Source: Methanomicrobiales archaeon (lineage in GTDB: Archaea; Halobacteriota; Methanomicrobia; Methanomicrobiales; Methanoculleaceae). Taken from it: a DNA stretch of 12,420 nucleotides. This document shows, piece by piece, positions 1-8,078 of this stretch (position 1 is the stretch's first letter; each line of letters opens with the position of its first letter). Under the pieces are notes generated by a model. The model searched no databases and had not been told where the DNA came from. It saw only the letters and a program-made list of their open reading frames with translations. The stretch lies in NCBI GenBank assembly GCA_012510335.1, contig JAAZIF010000227.1:1-12420 (forward strand), read 5' to 3'. The position numbers were made by a program, and so were the translations under genes.

Positions 1-346
1 CGAGTCGGCACGCCGCGATATCGCTGACTACGAGGTCACAAACCCCGATGCCGGGACGGTCTTTGTCACCTACGGCCCGCCGTCCCGGACTGTCGAGCAG
101 GTGATGCGCGACAACCCCGACGGGTCTATCGGCCACCTCCGTCTCAGGGTCGTCTGGCCATTCCCTGAGTTCGCTCTCCGGGAGTTTCCCGACGCTGAGG
201 TCTTCCTGATGCCAGAGCTGAACATGGGCCAGATGGCTAGGGAGGTCCAGCGCCACGTCGATCAGCCGGTCATACCGATCTCAAAGATCGGGGGAGAACT
301 CCACACCCCTGCCGAACTCGTGCGGGTTCTGGAGGCGTACCGATGA
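1..346 (+). CDS. korA: 2-oxoglutarate:ferredoxin oxidoreductase, alpha subunit (C-terminal part)
   Basis: The reading frame is open from base 2 to a TGA at 344-346, giving the last 114 residues; the start lies outside the window. The protein is one chain of the CoA-dependent 2-oxoglutarate synthase/oxidoreductase, which in methanogens mainly carboxylates succinyl-CoA to 2-oxoglutarate with reduced ferredoxin. The sequence shows the C-terminal part of the alpha subunit: a Rossmann-like stretch (TVFVTYGPPSRTV), a VVWPFPEF segment, then the family hallmark PELNMGQMAREV and a terminal helix (PAELVRVLEAY). The stop overlaps the korB start as ATGA, and korB and korC follow. No ferredoxin-like delta subunit (korD) is visible; it may lie upstream. 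The related 2-oxoacid oxidoreductases (VorA, PorA) share this fold, but coupling to sucCD favours 2-oxoglutarate. Confidence 0.88.
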   Translation, partial: ESARRDIADYEVTNPDAGTVFVTYGPPSRTVEQVMRDNPDGSIGHLRLRVVWPFPEFALREFPDAEVFLMPELNMGQMAREVQRHVDQPVIPISKIGGELHTPAELVRVLEAYR

Positions 347-1131
347 TCGCGCCGGACTGGTTCCGGGAAGACCGTCTCCCGCACATATACTGCACCGGGT
401 GCGGCAACGGGACGGTCATCAACTGCACCCTCGCGGCGGTGGAGGAGATGGGCTGGAAGCACAATGAGACGGCGTTTATATCCGGCATAGGATGCTCCTC
501 CCGCGCCCCCGGCTACATCCTCGCCGACTCGCTCCACACCACCCACGGGAGGGCGCTCGCGTTTGCCACCGGCGTGAAGATGGCACGGCCCGGCTTGAAC
601 GTCATAGTCTTCACCGGCGACGGCGACCTCGCCGCCATCGGCGGGAACCACTTCATCCACGCATGCCGCCGGAACGTGGATATGACAGTGATCTGCATGA
701 ACAACCAGATATACGGCATGACCGGCGGGCAGGGGAGCCCGACGACCCCTGAGGGGGCGATCTCGACGACGACGCCCTATGGGTCGAGCGAACCGGTCTT
801 TGACCTTGCGGAGCTCGCTGTTGCGGCGGGCGCAAACTATGTCGCGCGCTGGACTTCCTATCATGTCACGGAACTCACGAAGGCGATCGCCGCCGGCATG
901 CGGACACCCGGCCTCGCTTTTATCGAGGTGAGAACCCAGTGCCCGACGAACTTCGGCCGCTACAACAGGCTCCGGACCATCCCTGACATGATCGAGTACC
1001 TCAAGGGCCACTCGATGCTCCTCGCGAAGTACGACCGCCTTGTGGAGGAGGGAGCAGATATCCCGGGGGGCACGTTCACCATCGGGGAGCTTGTCAGGCG
1101 GCGGAGGCCGGCTATGGGGGTGAAGCAGTGA
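343..1131 (+). CDS. korB: 2-oxoglutarate:ferredoxin oxidoreductase, beta subunit (TPP-binding)
   Basis: This 262-residue protein is the thiamine-diphosphate and iron-sulfur subunit of the complex, working with KorA and KorC in the cytoplasm. Four cysteines placed as in the family's [4Fe-4S] ligands are visible: C17 and C20 (YCTGCGNG), C51 (GIGCSS) and C200 (RTQCPTNFGR). The TPP/Mg2+ signature runs from GDGD at 92-95 to MNNQIYGMTGGQ at 119-130. Length is normal for short archaeal beta chains. The ATG at 343 overlaps the korA stop by four bases and has a good Shine-Dalgarno (GGAGG, 331-335) seven bases upstream, which fixes the start. The downstream korC start (GTG) overlaps this stop in the same way. 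Substrate choice is inferred from context; motifs alone would also fit 2-oxoisovalerate or pyruvate enzymes. Confidence 0.92.
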   Translation: MIAPDWFREDRLPHIYCTGCGNGTVINCTLAAVEEMGWKHNETAFISGIGCSSRAPGYILADSLHTTHGRALAFATGVKMARPGLNVIVFTGDGDLAAIGGNHFIHACRRNVDMTVICMNNQIYGMTGGQGSPTTPEGAISTTTPYGSSEPVFDLAELAVAAGANYVARWTSYHVTELTKAIAAGMRTPGLAFIEVRTQCPTNFGRYNRLRTIPDMIEYLKGHSMLLAKYDRLVEEGADIPGGTFTIGELVRRRRPAMGVKQ

Positions 1132-1658
1132 GGCACGAGGTCCGGTTCTCAGGATACGGGGGGCAGGGGATAATCCTCTCCGCGGTCATCCTCGGGCGGG
1201 CGGCAGCGCTCTACGCCGGGAAATACGCTGTCCAGACCCAGGTCTACGGCCCCGAGGCCCGCGGCGGGGCATCGATGGGGCAGGTGGTGATCGATGATGT
1301 ACCGATCCTCTACCCTGAGGTGACAGACCCTGACATCTACATCATCATGTCCCAGCAGGGGTTTGAGAAGTACGGGGTCACGGCTCGGGAGGACGCGGTG
1401 ATGGTTCTTGACAGGGATCTGGTCAGTTCGCGCCCGGGCTGCCGCTACCACGAGATCCCGGCGACGACAGAGGCAAAAGAGAACCTCGGCAGGGAGATCG
1501 TGGCAAACATCGTTATGATGGGGGCGCTTGTGGCCGTAACCGGGATCGTGAGCAGGGAGGCTATCGAGCGCGCTGTGCTCGACAGCGTCCCGAAAGGCAC
1601 CGAGAGCCTGAACACAAGAGCACTGAAACGCGGATTTGAACTCGGGGAATATGCATGA
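1128..1658 (+). CDS. korC: 2-oxoglutarate:ferredoxin oxidoreductase, gamma subunit
   Basis: A 176-residue gamma chain of the 2-oxoacid oxidoreductase, the part associated with CoA binding in this family. It opens with the typical RFSGYGGQGI (residues 6-15) and contains QVYGPEARGGAS (38-49), both diagnostic of POR/KOR gamma domains, and ends with an Ala/Gly-rich segment (MMGALVAVTGIVSREAIERAV) also typical. The start is GTG at 1128 within a GTGA overlap with korB; a GGGGGTGA stretch at 1116-1123 serves as Shine-Dalgarno. Its stop overlaps the sucC ATG as ATGA. With KorA and KorB it links ferredoxin redox chemistry to succinyl-CoA made by the next two genes. Confidence 0.92.
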   Translation: MRHEVRFSGYGGQGIILSAVILGRAAALYAGKYAVQTQVYGPEARGGASMGQVVIDDVPILYPEVTDPDIYIIMSQQGFEKYGVTAREDAVMVLDRDLVSSRPGCRYHEIPATTEAKENLGREIVANIVMMGALVAVTGIVSREAIERAVLDSVPKGTESLNTRALKRGFELGEYA

Positions 1659-2740
1659 AACTACTGGAATACGAGGCAAAAGAGATCTTTTCGAAGTATG
1701 GCATTCCGGTCCCGAAAGGGGTCTTTATACGGGCACCGGAAGAGATCACTGCACACCTGCCGGATATCGGCGATGCTGTTGTGCTGAAGGCGCAGGTAGA
1801 CGTCGGCGGCCGGGGGAAGGCCGGCGGCGTCCTCTTCGCTGAAGGCGCGGAGGCTGCCGGGACCGCCCGGGAACTCTTCTCCCGGGAGATCAGGGGCGTC
1901 CCTGTCAGGGGCATACTCGCCGAGGAGAAACTCTCGATCGAGCACGAGTACTACGTCAGCATCGCCGTCGATCGGTCGAGCAGGCAGCCGGTGATCCTCT
2001 TCGCCGACGCGGGCGGGGTTGATATAGAGAGCGCGGCACTGGCCGACGGGTCAGCCGTCCGGAGAGCCGTTGTATCGCCGCTTCTTCGCGAGATCCCGGC
2101 GTTTCTCATGCGCTACCTCCTCGGGGGCGCACCAAAAGAGCTCGCGCCCACGATCAACCGTCTCTATCATGTCTTCCGGGAGAAGGATGCCATGCTCGCC
2201 GAGATAAACCCACTCGTTACGACGCCGGAGGGAGTCTACGCGGCCGATGCAAAGCTCATCATAGATGACAACGCCCTCGCCCGCCAGGGGATAGCTGTCA
2301 ACCGCGACCTCTCGGAGCGCGAGCGCGAGGCCGAGAAGCACGGTTTCTCCTACGTTGAACTGGACGGGAGCATCGGGGTGATAGGGAACGGTGCCGGGCT
2401 CACCATGTCGACGCTCGACCTTATCGAGTACTACCAGGGTCGGGCAGCAAATTTCCTCGACGTCGGGGGCGGCGCCGACCAGGAGCGGGTGATGCATGCC
2501 GTGCGGCTCGTTGCGAGCATGCCCGGCGTGAACGTGATCGTGGTCAACCTCCTCGGGGGCATCACCAGGTGCGACGAGGTTGCGAAAGGGATCATCGCCG
2601 CCGATGTCTCGCCGACGATCGTCGTCAGGATGGCCGGGACGAACGAGGAGGAAGGCCGGCAGCTGCTCGCGGAGCGCGGTTACAGGATGCTTGAGAGCAT
2701 GGATGCGGCCATCAGGGCTGCGCTGGAGGTGTCGGCATGA
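1655..2740 (+). CDS. sucC: Succinyl-CoA synthetase, beta subunit
   Basis: Succinate-CoA ligase beta chain (361 residues), which with SucD forms succinyl-CoA from succinate, CoA and a nucleoside triphosphate, supplying the substrate that the Kor complex carboxylates. The N-terminus MKLLEYEAKEIFSKYGIPVP is classic. An ATP-grasp nucleotide site is visible: K45 in VVLKAQVDVGGRGKAGGV (42-59) and EINPL (183-187). The C-terminal CoA-ligase half shows GNGAGLTM (244-251), NFLDVGGGA (266-274) and NLLGGITRCDEVAKGI (298-313). It is shorter than bacterial SucC (about 388) but typical for archaea. ATP versus GTP use cannot be decided by eye. The ATG overlaps the korC stop and the TGA overlaps the sucD start, so expression should be coupled through the operon. 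Confidence 0.95.
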   Translation: MKLLEYEAKEIFSKYGIPVPKGVFIRAPEEITAHLPDIGDAVVLKAQVDVGGRGKAGGVLFAEGAEAAGTARELFSREIRGVPVRGILAEEKLSIEHEYYVSIAVDRSSRQPVILFADAGGVDIESAALADGSAVRRAVVSPLLREIPAFLMRYLLGGAPKELAPTINRLYHVFREKDAMLAEINPLVTTPEGVYAADAKLIIDDNALARQGIAVNRDLSEREREAEKHGFSYVELDGSIGVIGNGAGLTMSTLDLIEYYQGRAANFLDVGGGADQERVMHAVRLVASMPGVNVIVVNLLGGITRCDEVAKGIIAADVSPTIVVRMAGTNEEEGRQLLAERGYRMLESMDAAIRAALEVSA

Positions 2741-3603
2741 TATACGGCGATAAGGATCTCGGTGTGATCGTTCAGAACATCACCGGCAGGCAGGGCCGGT
2801 TCCACACGGAACTCATGAACGACTACGCGCGCGAGGTCGGCGGCCGGGGCGTCATCGCCGGCGCTGCGCCCGGGAAGGGCGGGCAGGAAGTCTACGGCGT
2901 CCCTGTCTACAACACCGTGCGAGAAGCCCTCCGGGAGCATGACGCGGCCGCAAGCGTCATATTCGTCCCGGCGATGGCCGCCGCTGACGCGATCATGGAG
3001 GCTGCGCATGCCGGGATCGAGCTTGCGGTCGTCATAACCGAGCATATACCGGTCCACGACACCATGAAGGCGATCGCCTACGCAAAACTCCATGACTGCA
3101 CGGTCATCGGCCCTAACTCCCCCGGGCTCCTCTCACCGGGCGAGTGCAAACTCGGTATCATGCCGGCCCACCTCGCCACCCGGGGAGGGGTCGGCGTCAT
3201 ATCCCGGAGCGGCACCCTCACATACGAGGTGGTCGACGAGCTCACCCGTGCCGGCATCGGCCAGAGCACGGTCGTAGGGATCGGCGGCGATCCGGTGGTA
3301 GGCCAGACGTTTGTGGACGTGCTCGCGCGGTTCGAGGATGACCCCCGGACGGAGGCCGTCGTCATCATCGGTGAGGTGGGAGGAAACCTTGAGGAAGAAG
3401 GGGTCCGGTCGACCGATCTCCCGGTGGTTGCCTACGTAGCCGGCGTGAGCGCACCGCCCGAGAAGCGGATGGGTCACGCAGGAGCTATAATCGAGGGCGG
3501 CGAGGGCGATGCGCGCTCCAAGGCGCGGCGCATATCCGCCCTCGGTGTTCCGGTCGCATCCAGACCGTCGGAGATACCGGGGTTGATCCGCGGAGTGCTA
3601 TGA
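2737..3603 (+). CDS. sucD: Succinyl-CoA synthetase, alpha subunit
   Basis: Succinate-CoA ligase alpha chain (288 residues, normal length). The CoA-binding Rossmann domain begins with [14 protein letters not shown] (11-24), followed by [19 protein letters not shown] (125-143). The [10 protein letters not shown] segment (156-165) and [12 protein letters not shown] (181-192) are family signatures. The phosphorylated histidine is H247 in [10 protein letters not shown] (243-252). It pairs with SucC to make succinyl-CoA. The start at 2737 is strongly supported: the ATGA overlap with the sucC stop is preceded by a near-perfect Shine-Dalgarno GGAGGTG (2725-2731) five bases away. Its own TGA overlaps the dacZ start. 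Confidence 0.96.
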   Translation: MIYGDKDLGVIVQNITGRQGRFHTELMNDYAREVGGRGVIAGAAPGKGGQEVYGVPVYNTVREALREHDAAASVIFVPAMAAADAIMEAAHAGIELAVVITEHIPVHDTMKAIAYAKLHDCTVIGPNSPGLLSPGECKLGIMPAHLATRGGVGVISRSGTLTYEVVDELTRAGIGQSTVVGIGGDPVVGQTFVDVLARFEDDPRTEAVVIIGEVGGNLEEEGVRSTDLPVVAYVAGVSAPPEKRMGHAGAIIEGGEGDARSKARRISALGVPVASRPSEIPGLIRGVL

Positions 3604-4412
3604 ACAGCGACCTGATGCTTGCCACAGCCTGCGAGGTGGCGGTGAAGATCGGTGCCCGGGCGGTCGTCTCGTTCGTCGATCTGATCCCCGTCCCTGAGGG
3701 CACACCTGATGTTCCGATCATCTGGGTGCAGGAGATGCAGCTCGACGTCTTAAAAGACCTCACCATGCATGACATCCTGGAGGTGAGCGAACGGCACATG
3801 CTGGATGCCGCTGTCCATATATACCTCCAGAGAAACCTGGAGAGCGGCCTCGTCGTCGGGGTCTTTCCCTACGCCATCATCATCTACGACATCGCGGAAG
3901 GACGAAACTTCATCAACCTCAAGGATTTCTCGGATATCGCTCCGCGCGAGGTTCTCCACGCGGTTCTGACGCTGGCCCTCGAGATCGCGGTCGAGGGGAG
4001 AGAGGGGAGGGCTATCGGCACCGCATTCATCGTGGGGGATCCTGACGAGATCTTCAGGCACTCCCACCAGGCGATCCTGAACCCCTACCAGGGACATCCC
4101 GCTGCCCTCCGGGACATCAAGAACAAGGACAACTGGGAGAGCGTAAAAGAGTTCGCCCAGCTGGACGGCGTCTTTGTCGTCGACAAGAGCGGCGAGATAC
4201 GCTCGGCGGGACGCTACCTGGACGTCACCGGCCGGGGCATCTCCCTCCCGGGAGGGCTCGGAGGGAGGCACCGTGCAACCGCATCCATCACATACGAGAC
4301 CCCGGCTGTCGGTATAACGGTCTCTGAGAGCGGGGGCATGGTGCGTGTCTTCAGGGATGGCATCTGCAAGATCGGCATCCGCTCCGACATCCGTACAAGG
4401 AGTGGCGGTTAG
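3600..4412 (+). CDS. dacZ: Diadenylate cyclase, DacZ type (c-di-AMP synthase)
   Basis: A 270-residue protein whose C-terminal half is a DisA_N/DAC domain, predicted to condense two ATP into c-di-AMP. Visible motifs: GRAIGTAFIVGDPDEI (136-151), the DGA-like motif written here as DGV (LDGVFVVDKSG, 188-198), and the ATP-binding RHR (GGRHRATASIT, 221-231). The N-terminal part (ATACEVAVKIGARAVVSF, about 8-25) resembles the alpha/beta C-terminal domain of pyruvate kinase, the known architecture of archaeal DacZ (described in Methanocaldococcus and Haloferax). No membrane segment is apparent, so a cytosolic enzyme is expected. The ATG overlaps the sucD stop, with GGAG at 3592-3595 as Shine-Dalgarno, so translation is coupled to the kor-suc genes. 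The Ala-to-Val change in the DGA motif is conservative but should be tested for activity. TAG stop at 4410-4412. Confidence 0.85.
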   Translation: MNSDLMLATACEVAVKIGARAVVSFVDLIPVPEGTPDVPIIWVQEMQLDVLKDLTMHDILEVSERHMLDAAVHIYLQRNLESGLVVGVFPYAIIIYDIAEGRNFINLKDFSDIAPREVLHAVLTLALEIAVEGREGRAIGTAFIVGDPDEIFRHSHQAILNPYQGHPAALRDIKNKDNWESVKEFAQLDGVFVVDKSGEIRSAGRYLDVTGRGISLPGGLGGRHRATASITYETPAVGITVSESGGMVRVFRDGICKIGIRSDIRTRSGG

Positions 4413-4472
4413 AAATTGTTATATGAATTGCAATCATTTCTTTTATAATAATTTAGAACCACGGTGGATTTT
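4413..4472 (+). promoter_or_regulatory. AT-rich promoter region of metK-his cluster
   Basis: A sharply AT-rich stretch between dacZ and metK in an otherwise GC-rich window. Two TATA-like elements are visible: TTATAT at 4419-4424 and TTTTATAA at 4441-4448. The first would place transcription start near 4447 and leave a leader containing the GGTGGA Shine-Dalgarno (4463-4468); the second would start very close to the ATG. Between them is the 8-base palindrome ATTGCAAT (4427-4434), a possible operator. The T-rich run CATTTCTTTT (4435-4444) could also terminate the upstream operon. All assignments are by eye. Confidence 0.45.
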
Positions 4473-5675
4473 ATGACCAGGAACATCAGCGTAGAAGTGC
4501 TTGACCAGATCCCGATCGAGAAGCAGCGGATTGAACTGGTGGAGAGGAAGTGTCTCGGGCACCCCGACAGCCTCGCGGACGGCGTCGCAGAGTCGATCAG
4601 CCGGGCGCTCAGCAGGGCATACATGGAGGAGTGCGGCGCCGTCCTGCACCACAACACCGACCAGGGCGAGGTCGTGGCAGGGGAGTCGATCCCGAGGTTC
4701 GGTGGCGGCAGAATCACAAAGCCGATCTACTTCCTCATATCCGGCAGGGCAACAAAGATCTTTGACGGCGTGAATATACCGGCGGATGCTATCGCCGTCG
4801 AGGCAGCACGGAGCTACATCAGCGGGATACTCCCCACCCTCAACATGGACCGCGACATAATCGTCGACTGCCGGATGGGGGCCGGGTCGACCGATCTCTG
4901 TGATGTCTTCAGATCCTGCGAGGGGAGAGTCCCGAGGGCGAACGACACGTCGTTTGGCGTCGGGCATGCGCCGTTCAGCGAGGCGGAGAGCATCACAAAA
5001 GGTGTCTCTGCGTTCATAGATGAGAATCTCCGGCCCCGGTACCCGGTCATCGGCCAGGACTGCAAGATCATGTGTCTGCGCGATGGTGACACATTCACCC
5101 TCACCGTTGCGACGGCGTTTGTGGACCGCTACTGTTCAGGCATCACCGAGTACATAGAGCAGAAGCGCGTTCTGACCGAAGAGATCACAGCGGTCGCAAA
5201 GAATTTCACGAAGAGGAACGTCAATGTCACCATCAACACCGCTGATGACCTCGATAGCGCAAGCGTCTTCCTGACTGTCTCGGGAACCTCTGCCGAGATG
5301 GGCGATGATGGATCCGTCGGCCGCGGCAACCGCGCGAACGGGCTGATCACCCCGAACCGCCCCATGAGCATGGAGGCGACGAGCGGCAAGAACCCGGTCA
5401 ACCACATCGGCAAGATCTATAACCTCCTCGCGACCAGGATAGCACAGGACTGTGTCGCCAGGGTCGATGGGATCGAGGAGATCTACATCCGTATGCTCTC
5501 CCAGATCGGCTACCCGATCGACCAGCCACATGTGGCAAGCGCCCAGATCCTCACGAAACCCGGTGCAAGCATCACATCCATCAAACCCGATGTTGAGGCG
5601 ATCATCGATGGGTGGCTGGCGGAGATCACCACCGTGACCGAGAAGGTCATCAGGGGAGAGCTCTCCACGTTCTAA
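4473..5675 (+). CDS. metK: S-adenosylmethionine synthetase, archaeal type
   Basis: Archaeal-family methionine adenosyltransferase, making S-adenosylmethionine from methionine and ATP; unlike the bacterial/eukaryal enzyme in overall sequence but with matching active-site motifs. With the ATG at 4473 it is 400 residues, the usual size. Visible motifs: [14 protein letters not shown] (24-37), the [14 protein letters not shown] segment (59-72), [12 protein letters not shown] (135-146), GHAPFSEAE (164-172), [14 protein letters not shown] (277-290) and [14 protein letters not shown] (301-314). A GTG at 4464 would add three residues, but it lies in the GGTGGA that acts as Shine-Dalgarno and the family starts at the MTRNISVE position, so 4473 is preferred. 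It opens a new transcription unit and is followed by hisG after only three bases, suggesting co-transcription with histidine genes. Confidence 0.95.
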   Translation: MTRNISVEVLDQIPIEKQRIELVERKCLGHPDSLADGVAESISRALSRAYMEECGAVLHHNTDQGEVVAGESIPRFGGGRITKPIYFLISGRATKIFDGVNIPADAIAVEAARSYISGILPTLNMDRDIIVDCRMGAGSTDLCDVFRSCEGRVPRANDTSFGVGHAPFSEAESITKGVSAFIDENLRPRYPVIGQDCKIMCLRDGDTFTLTVATAFVDRYCSGITEYIEQKRVLTEEITAVAKNFTKRNVNVTINTADDLDSASVFLTVSGTSAEMGDDGSVGRGNRANGLITPNRPMSMEATSGKNPVNHIGKIYNLLATRIAQDCVARVDGIEEIYIRMLSQIGYPIDQPHVASAQILTKPGASITSIKPDVEAIIDGWLAEITTVTEKVIRGELSTF

Positions 5676-5678
5676 TCC

Positions 5679-6572
5679 ATGACAGGACCATCATTCAGGG
5701 AGCGGGAGGCCGGATCCGTCCGCCTTGCCGTCCCGAATAAAGGCAGGATCGCAGAGCCCATCAACGAGCTGCTCGCAAAGAGCGGTCTTCACCTCATAGA
5801 TGGTGGAGAGCGTAGGCTCGTCACCCGGACCCGCGACCCGAACGTGGAGATCCTCTTCGCCCGCCCGATCGATATACCTGAGTATGTGGCGAGCGGTGTC
5901 GCCGATCTCGGAATAACCGGGCGGGATATGGTTATGGAGCGGGGATCGGCGATCGAGCAGCTCCTGGATCTCGGGATCGGCAGGGCCACACTCGTCGTCG
6001 CCGTGCCGGAGGAGTCCGGCATCGAGGCGGTTGCTGACCTCGACGGAGCGAGGGTGGCGACGGAGTTTCCATCGATCACCCGCTCGTTCTTTGGGGATCG
6101 CGGGATCACCGTCAGGATCGTGACCGTGGGCGGGGCATGCGAGGCGACGCCGCACCTCGGGATCGCTGATGCCATAGTCGACCTCTCATCCTCGGGGACG
6201 ACGCTCCGGACGAACCGTCTCCGCGTCATCGAGGAGGTTCTCACCTCCACGACGATCCTCGTGGCAAACCCCGTCGCCCTGGTGGCCAGGAGGGAGAAGA
6301 TCGATGAGCTCGTCCTCGCCCTCGATAGCGTCGTCAGCGCGAAGGGGCAGTGCTACCTGATGATGAACGTTCAGAGAAGCGCCCTTGCAGATGTACGGGA
6401 ATTACTCCCCGGCCTCTCCGGCCCTACGGTGATGGATGTGGCCTCAGACGAGAACCTGGTCGCTGTCCATGCTGTCGTGAAAGAGGACCGGGTCTACCAG
6501 CTGATCAACCAGCTAAAGCGGGCCGGCGCAAAAGACATATTAGTTATGCCTATTGAACGGATCATACGCTGA
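5679..6572 (+). CDS. hisG: ATP phosphoribosyltransferase, long (HisG-L) form
   Basis: First enzyme of histidine biosynthesis: ATP plus PRPP gives N1-(5-phosphoribosyl)-ATP. At 297 residues this is the long form with a C-terminal ACT-like histidine-feedback domain (about residues 220-297, starting [11 protein letters not shown]), so no HisZ partner is required. Catalytic-half motifs: [11 protein letters not shown] (14-24), [10 protein letters not shown] (76-85) and the PRPP-loop region [16 protein letters not shown] (162-177). The ATG at 5679 is the only reasonable start in frame; it gives about 13 residues before the conserved RLAVPNKGR. No strong Shine-Dalgarno is close by (a GGGGAG is 21 bases away), so translation may rely on coupling with metK, which ends three bases upstream. 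Confidence 0.95.
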   Translation: MTGPSFREREAGSVRLAVPNKGRIAEPINELLAKSGLHLIDGGERRLVTRTRDPNVEILFARPIDIPEYVASGVADLGITGRDMVMERGSAIEQLLDLGIGRATLVVAVPEESGIEAVADLDGARVATEFPSITRSFFGDRGITVRIVTVGGACEATPHLGIADAIVDLSSSGTTLRTNRLRVIEEVLTSTTILVANPVALVARREKIDELVLALDSVVSAKGQCYLMMNVQRSALADVRELLPGLSGPTVMDVASDENLVAVHAVVKEDRVYQLINQLKRAGAKDILVMPIERIIR

Positions 6573-6576
6573 GAAG

Positions 6577-7296
6577 ATGGAGATCTATCCTGCAGTTGAT
6601 ATCCTGGATGGCCGGTGTGTACAGCTCGTGCAGGGCCGGCCAGAGGCGGCGACGGTCTACGGTGACCCGGATGCCTGGGCGCGCCGGTGGCTTGAGGAGG
6701 GGGCGGATGGTATCCACATCGTCAACCTCGACGGGGCATTCGGCCGGGCGCAGAAGAACGCCGAGATGATCCGCGGGTTCACCCGCGAGACGAACGCTTT
6801 TGTCGAACTCGGGGGCGGTATAAGGAGCATGGAGGACGCCTCAGGGTGGCTTGCTACCGGCGTCGACCGGGTTATCCTCTCGACACTGGCGGTCAGGGCG
6901 CCGGAGACGATCCAGATGCTTGCGGAGGAGTTCGGGAGCGAGCGGGTGATGGCGGGGATCGATGCCCGGGGGGGCGAGGTGATGATCGAGGGGTGGGTGC
7001 GCCCGGCGGGGAGTTATGTTGCCTGGGGGGAGCGGTTCGAGAGTCTCGGCGCGGGCTCACTCCTCTACACGAACGTGGATGTGGAAGGGCTCCAGCAGGG
7101 GATAGCGCTTGCCCCGGTCGAGGATCTCCTCTCCCGGGTTAAGATCCCGGTCGTGGTCTCGGGCGGTATATCGAGCGCAGAGGATATCTGGGCGCTCCGG
7201 AGCGCCGGGGCGGCGGGCGCGGTTCCCGGCTCTGCCCTCTACGCCGGTATGGTCAGACTCTCTGATCTCCTGGAGGCGGCGCATGCGGAGGGGTGA
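6577..7296 (+). CDS. hisA: ProFAR isomerase
   Basis: 1-(5-phosphoribosyl)-5-[(5-phosphoribosylamino)methylideneamino]imidazole-4-carboxamide isomerase, an Amadori-type sugar isomerase of histidine synthesis with a (beta/alpha)8 barrel. With the ATG at 6577 it has 239 residues, the normal length. The first catalytic Asp is D8 ([10 protein letters not shown]), the second D129 (AGIDAR), and T165 lies in [10 protein letters not shown]. The two phosphate-binding glycine motifs are ELGGGIRS (77-84) and VVSGGISS (193-200). An in-frame TTG at 6553 would add eight residues that overlap hisG and are not family-like, so 6577 is chosen. It begins four bases after hisG and overlaps hisB by 14 bases. Confidence 0.94.
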   Translation: MEIYPAVDILDGRCVQLVQGRPEAATVYGDPDAWARRWLEEGADGIHIVNLDGAFGRAQKNAEMIRGFTRETNAFVELGGGIRSMEDASGWLATGVDRVILSTLAVRAPETIQMLAEEFGSERVMAGIDARGGEVMIEGWVRPAGSYVAWGERFESLGAGSLLYTNVDVEGLQQGIALAPVEDLLSRVKIPVVVSGGISSAEDIWALRSAGAAGAVPGSALYAGMVRLSDLLEAAHAEG

Positions 7297-7864
7297 GATC
7301 CACCGTACCACGAGGGAGACCGATATCAGCCTCTCCCTCGACCTCGACGGCACCGGGGCCGGAACCATCGAGACCGGGATACCGTTCCTCGATCACATGC
7401 TCACGTCGTTTGCCCGGCACGGCAGGATGGATCTCAGCATCCGGGCGACAGGTGATCTTGAGGTCGACAGCCACCACACCATAGAGGATATCGGGATCAT
7501 CCTCGGGACAACAATTGCGGAGGCGGTCGGTGACGGCCGGGGGATCACACGGTTCGCTGATGCTGCGATCCCTATGGATGAGGCGCTCGCGCGGGTGGCG
7601 CTCGATCTTGGCGGGCGGGGCTACCTCGTCTTTGAGGGTGAATTCTCGCCGGTGGGCCCGGGAGGGATCCCGGGCGATCTCATCGAGCATTTCTTCTTCA
7701 GCCTCTGCATGAGGGCAGGGATAACCGCGCATATATCGGTTGCGGGCAGGAATGACCACCATATCGCTGAAGCGACGTTCAAGGCGTTTGCAAGGGCGCT
7801 CCGGGCGGCTGTGGCGGTTGACCCCTCGATCGACGACATACCGAGCACCAAGGGGTCGCTCTGA
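7283..7864 (+). CDS. hisB: Imidazoleglycerol-phosphate dehydratase
   Basis: Dehydratase of histidine biosynthesis, metal-dependent (Mn). This is the monofunctional 193-residue form without a histidinol-phosphatase domain. The metal-binding His clusters are visible: [13 protein letters not shown] (35-47), [10 protein letters not shown] (62-71), DLIEHFF (132-138) and [17 protein letters not shown] (157-173). The start ATG at 7283 lies inside the last codons of hisA and has a good Shine-Dalgarno, TGGAGG at 7271-7276, six bases upstream; the frame remains open further upstream but that part is a shadow of hisA. It is the last gene of the metK-his cluster; the other his genes are not in the window. 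Confidence 0.95.
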   Translation: MRRGEIHRTTRETDISLSLDLDGTGAGTIETGIPFLDHMLTSFARHGRMDLSIRATGDLEVDSHHTIEDIGIILGTTIAEAVGDGRGITRFADAAIPMDEALARVALDLGGRGYLVFEGEFSPVGPGGIPGDLIEHFFFSLCMRAGITAHISVAGRNDHHIAEATFKAFARALRAAVAVDPSIDDIPSTKGSL

Positions 7865-7947
7865 TCCAGAGCGATACACCCATCTTCAGGACGTGCATCG
7901 CAATATGCCCGTGTAATTTGTCCACCCTCATCATAAAATCAAGAGCA

Positions 7948-7970
7948 GAAGGGTTTCCTGACAGCCCTTC
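7948..7970. terminator. Hairpin GAAGGG / CCCTTC
   Basis: A perfect 6-bp stem (7948-7953 with 7965-7970) and an 11-base loop, about 85 bases downstream of hisB. No T-tract follows on the + strand, so a role in hisB 3'-end formation is only possible, not shown. Confidence 0.25.
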
Positions 7971-8078
7971 GCGCCGGGTGTGAGAGGCCGGAGATCAAAC
8001 CCGGGGATCCGGTCTGCTCGCTGATGCAGGATATCCGGCAAAATCAGAAGAGGCGCCTCCCGGGGATGGAACGGAGAG

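Noticed and set aside
262..1011. A 249-codon open frame on the - strand across korA/korB
   Set aside because: Antisense to korB with its complete TPP and cysteine motifs; Arg/Gly/Val-rich shadow.
4413..4463. A SAM-responsive riboswitch before metK
   Set aside because: The interval is only about 60 bases, AT-rich, and contains no helix set resembling a known SAM riboswitch.
4464..4472. GTG at 4464 as the metK start
   Set aside because: It falls inside the GGTGGA that serves as Shine-Dalgarno for the ATG at 4473, and the family N-terminus fits the ATG.
6553..6576. TTG at 6553 as the hisA start
   Set aside because: The extra eight residues lie inside hisG and are not part of the family; [12 protein letters not shown] is the usual beginning.
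7981..8025. A tRNA-like patch (AGATCAAACCC with flanking CCGG repeats)
   Set aside because: The T-arm spacing is wrong and no acceptor, D or anticodon arm can be formed around it.
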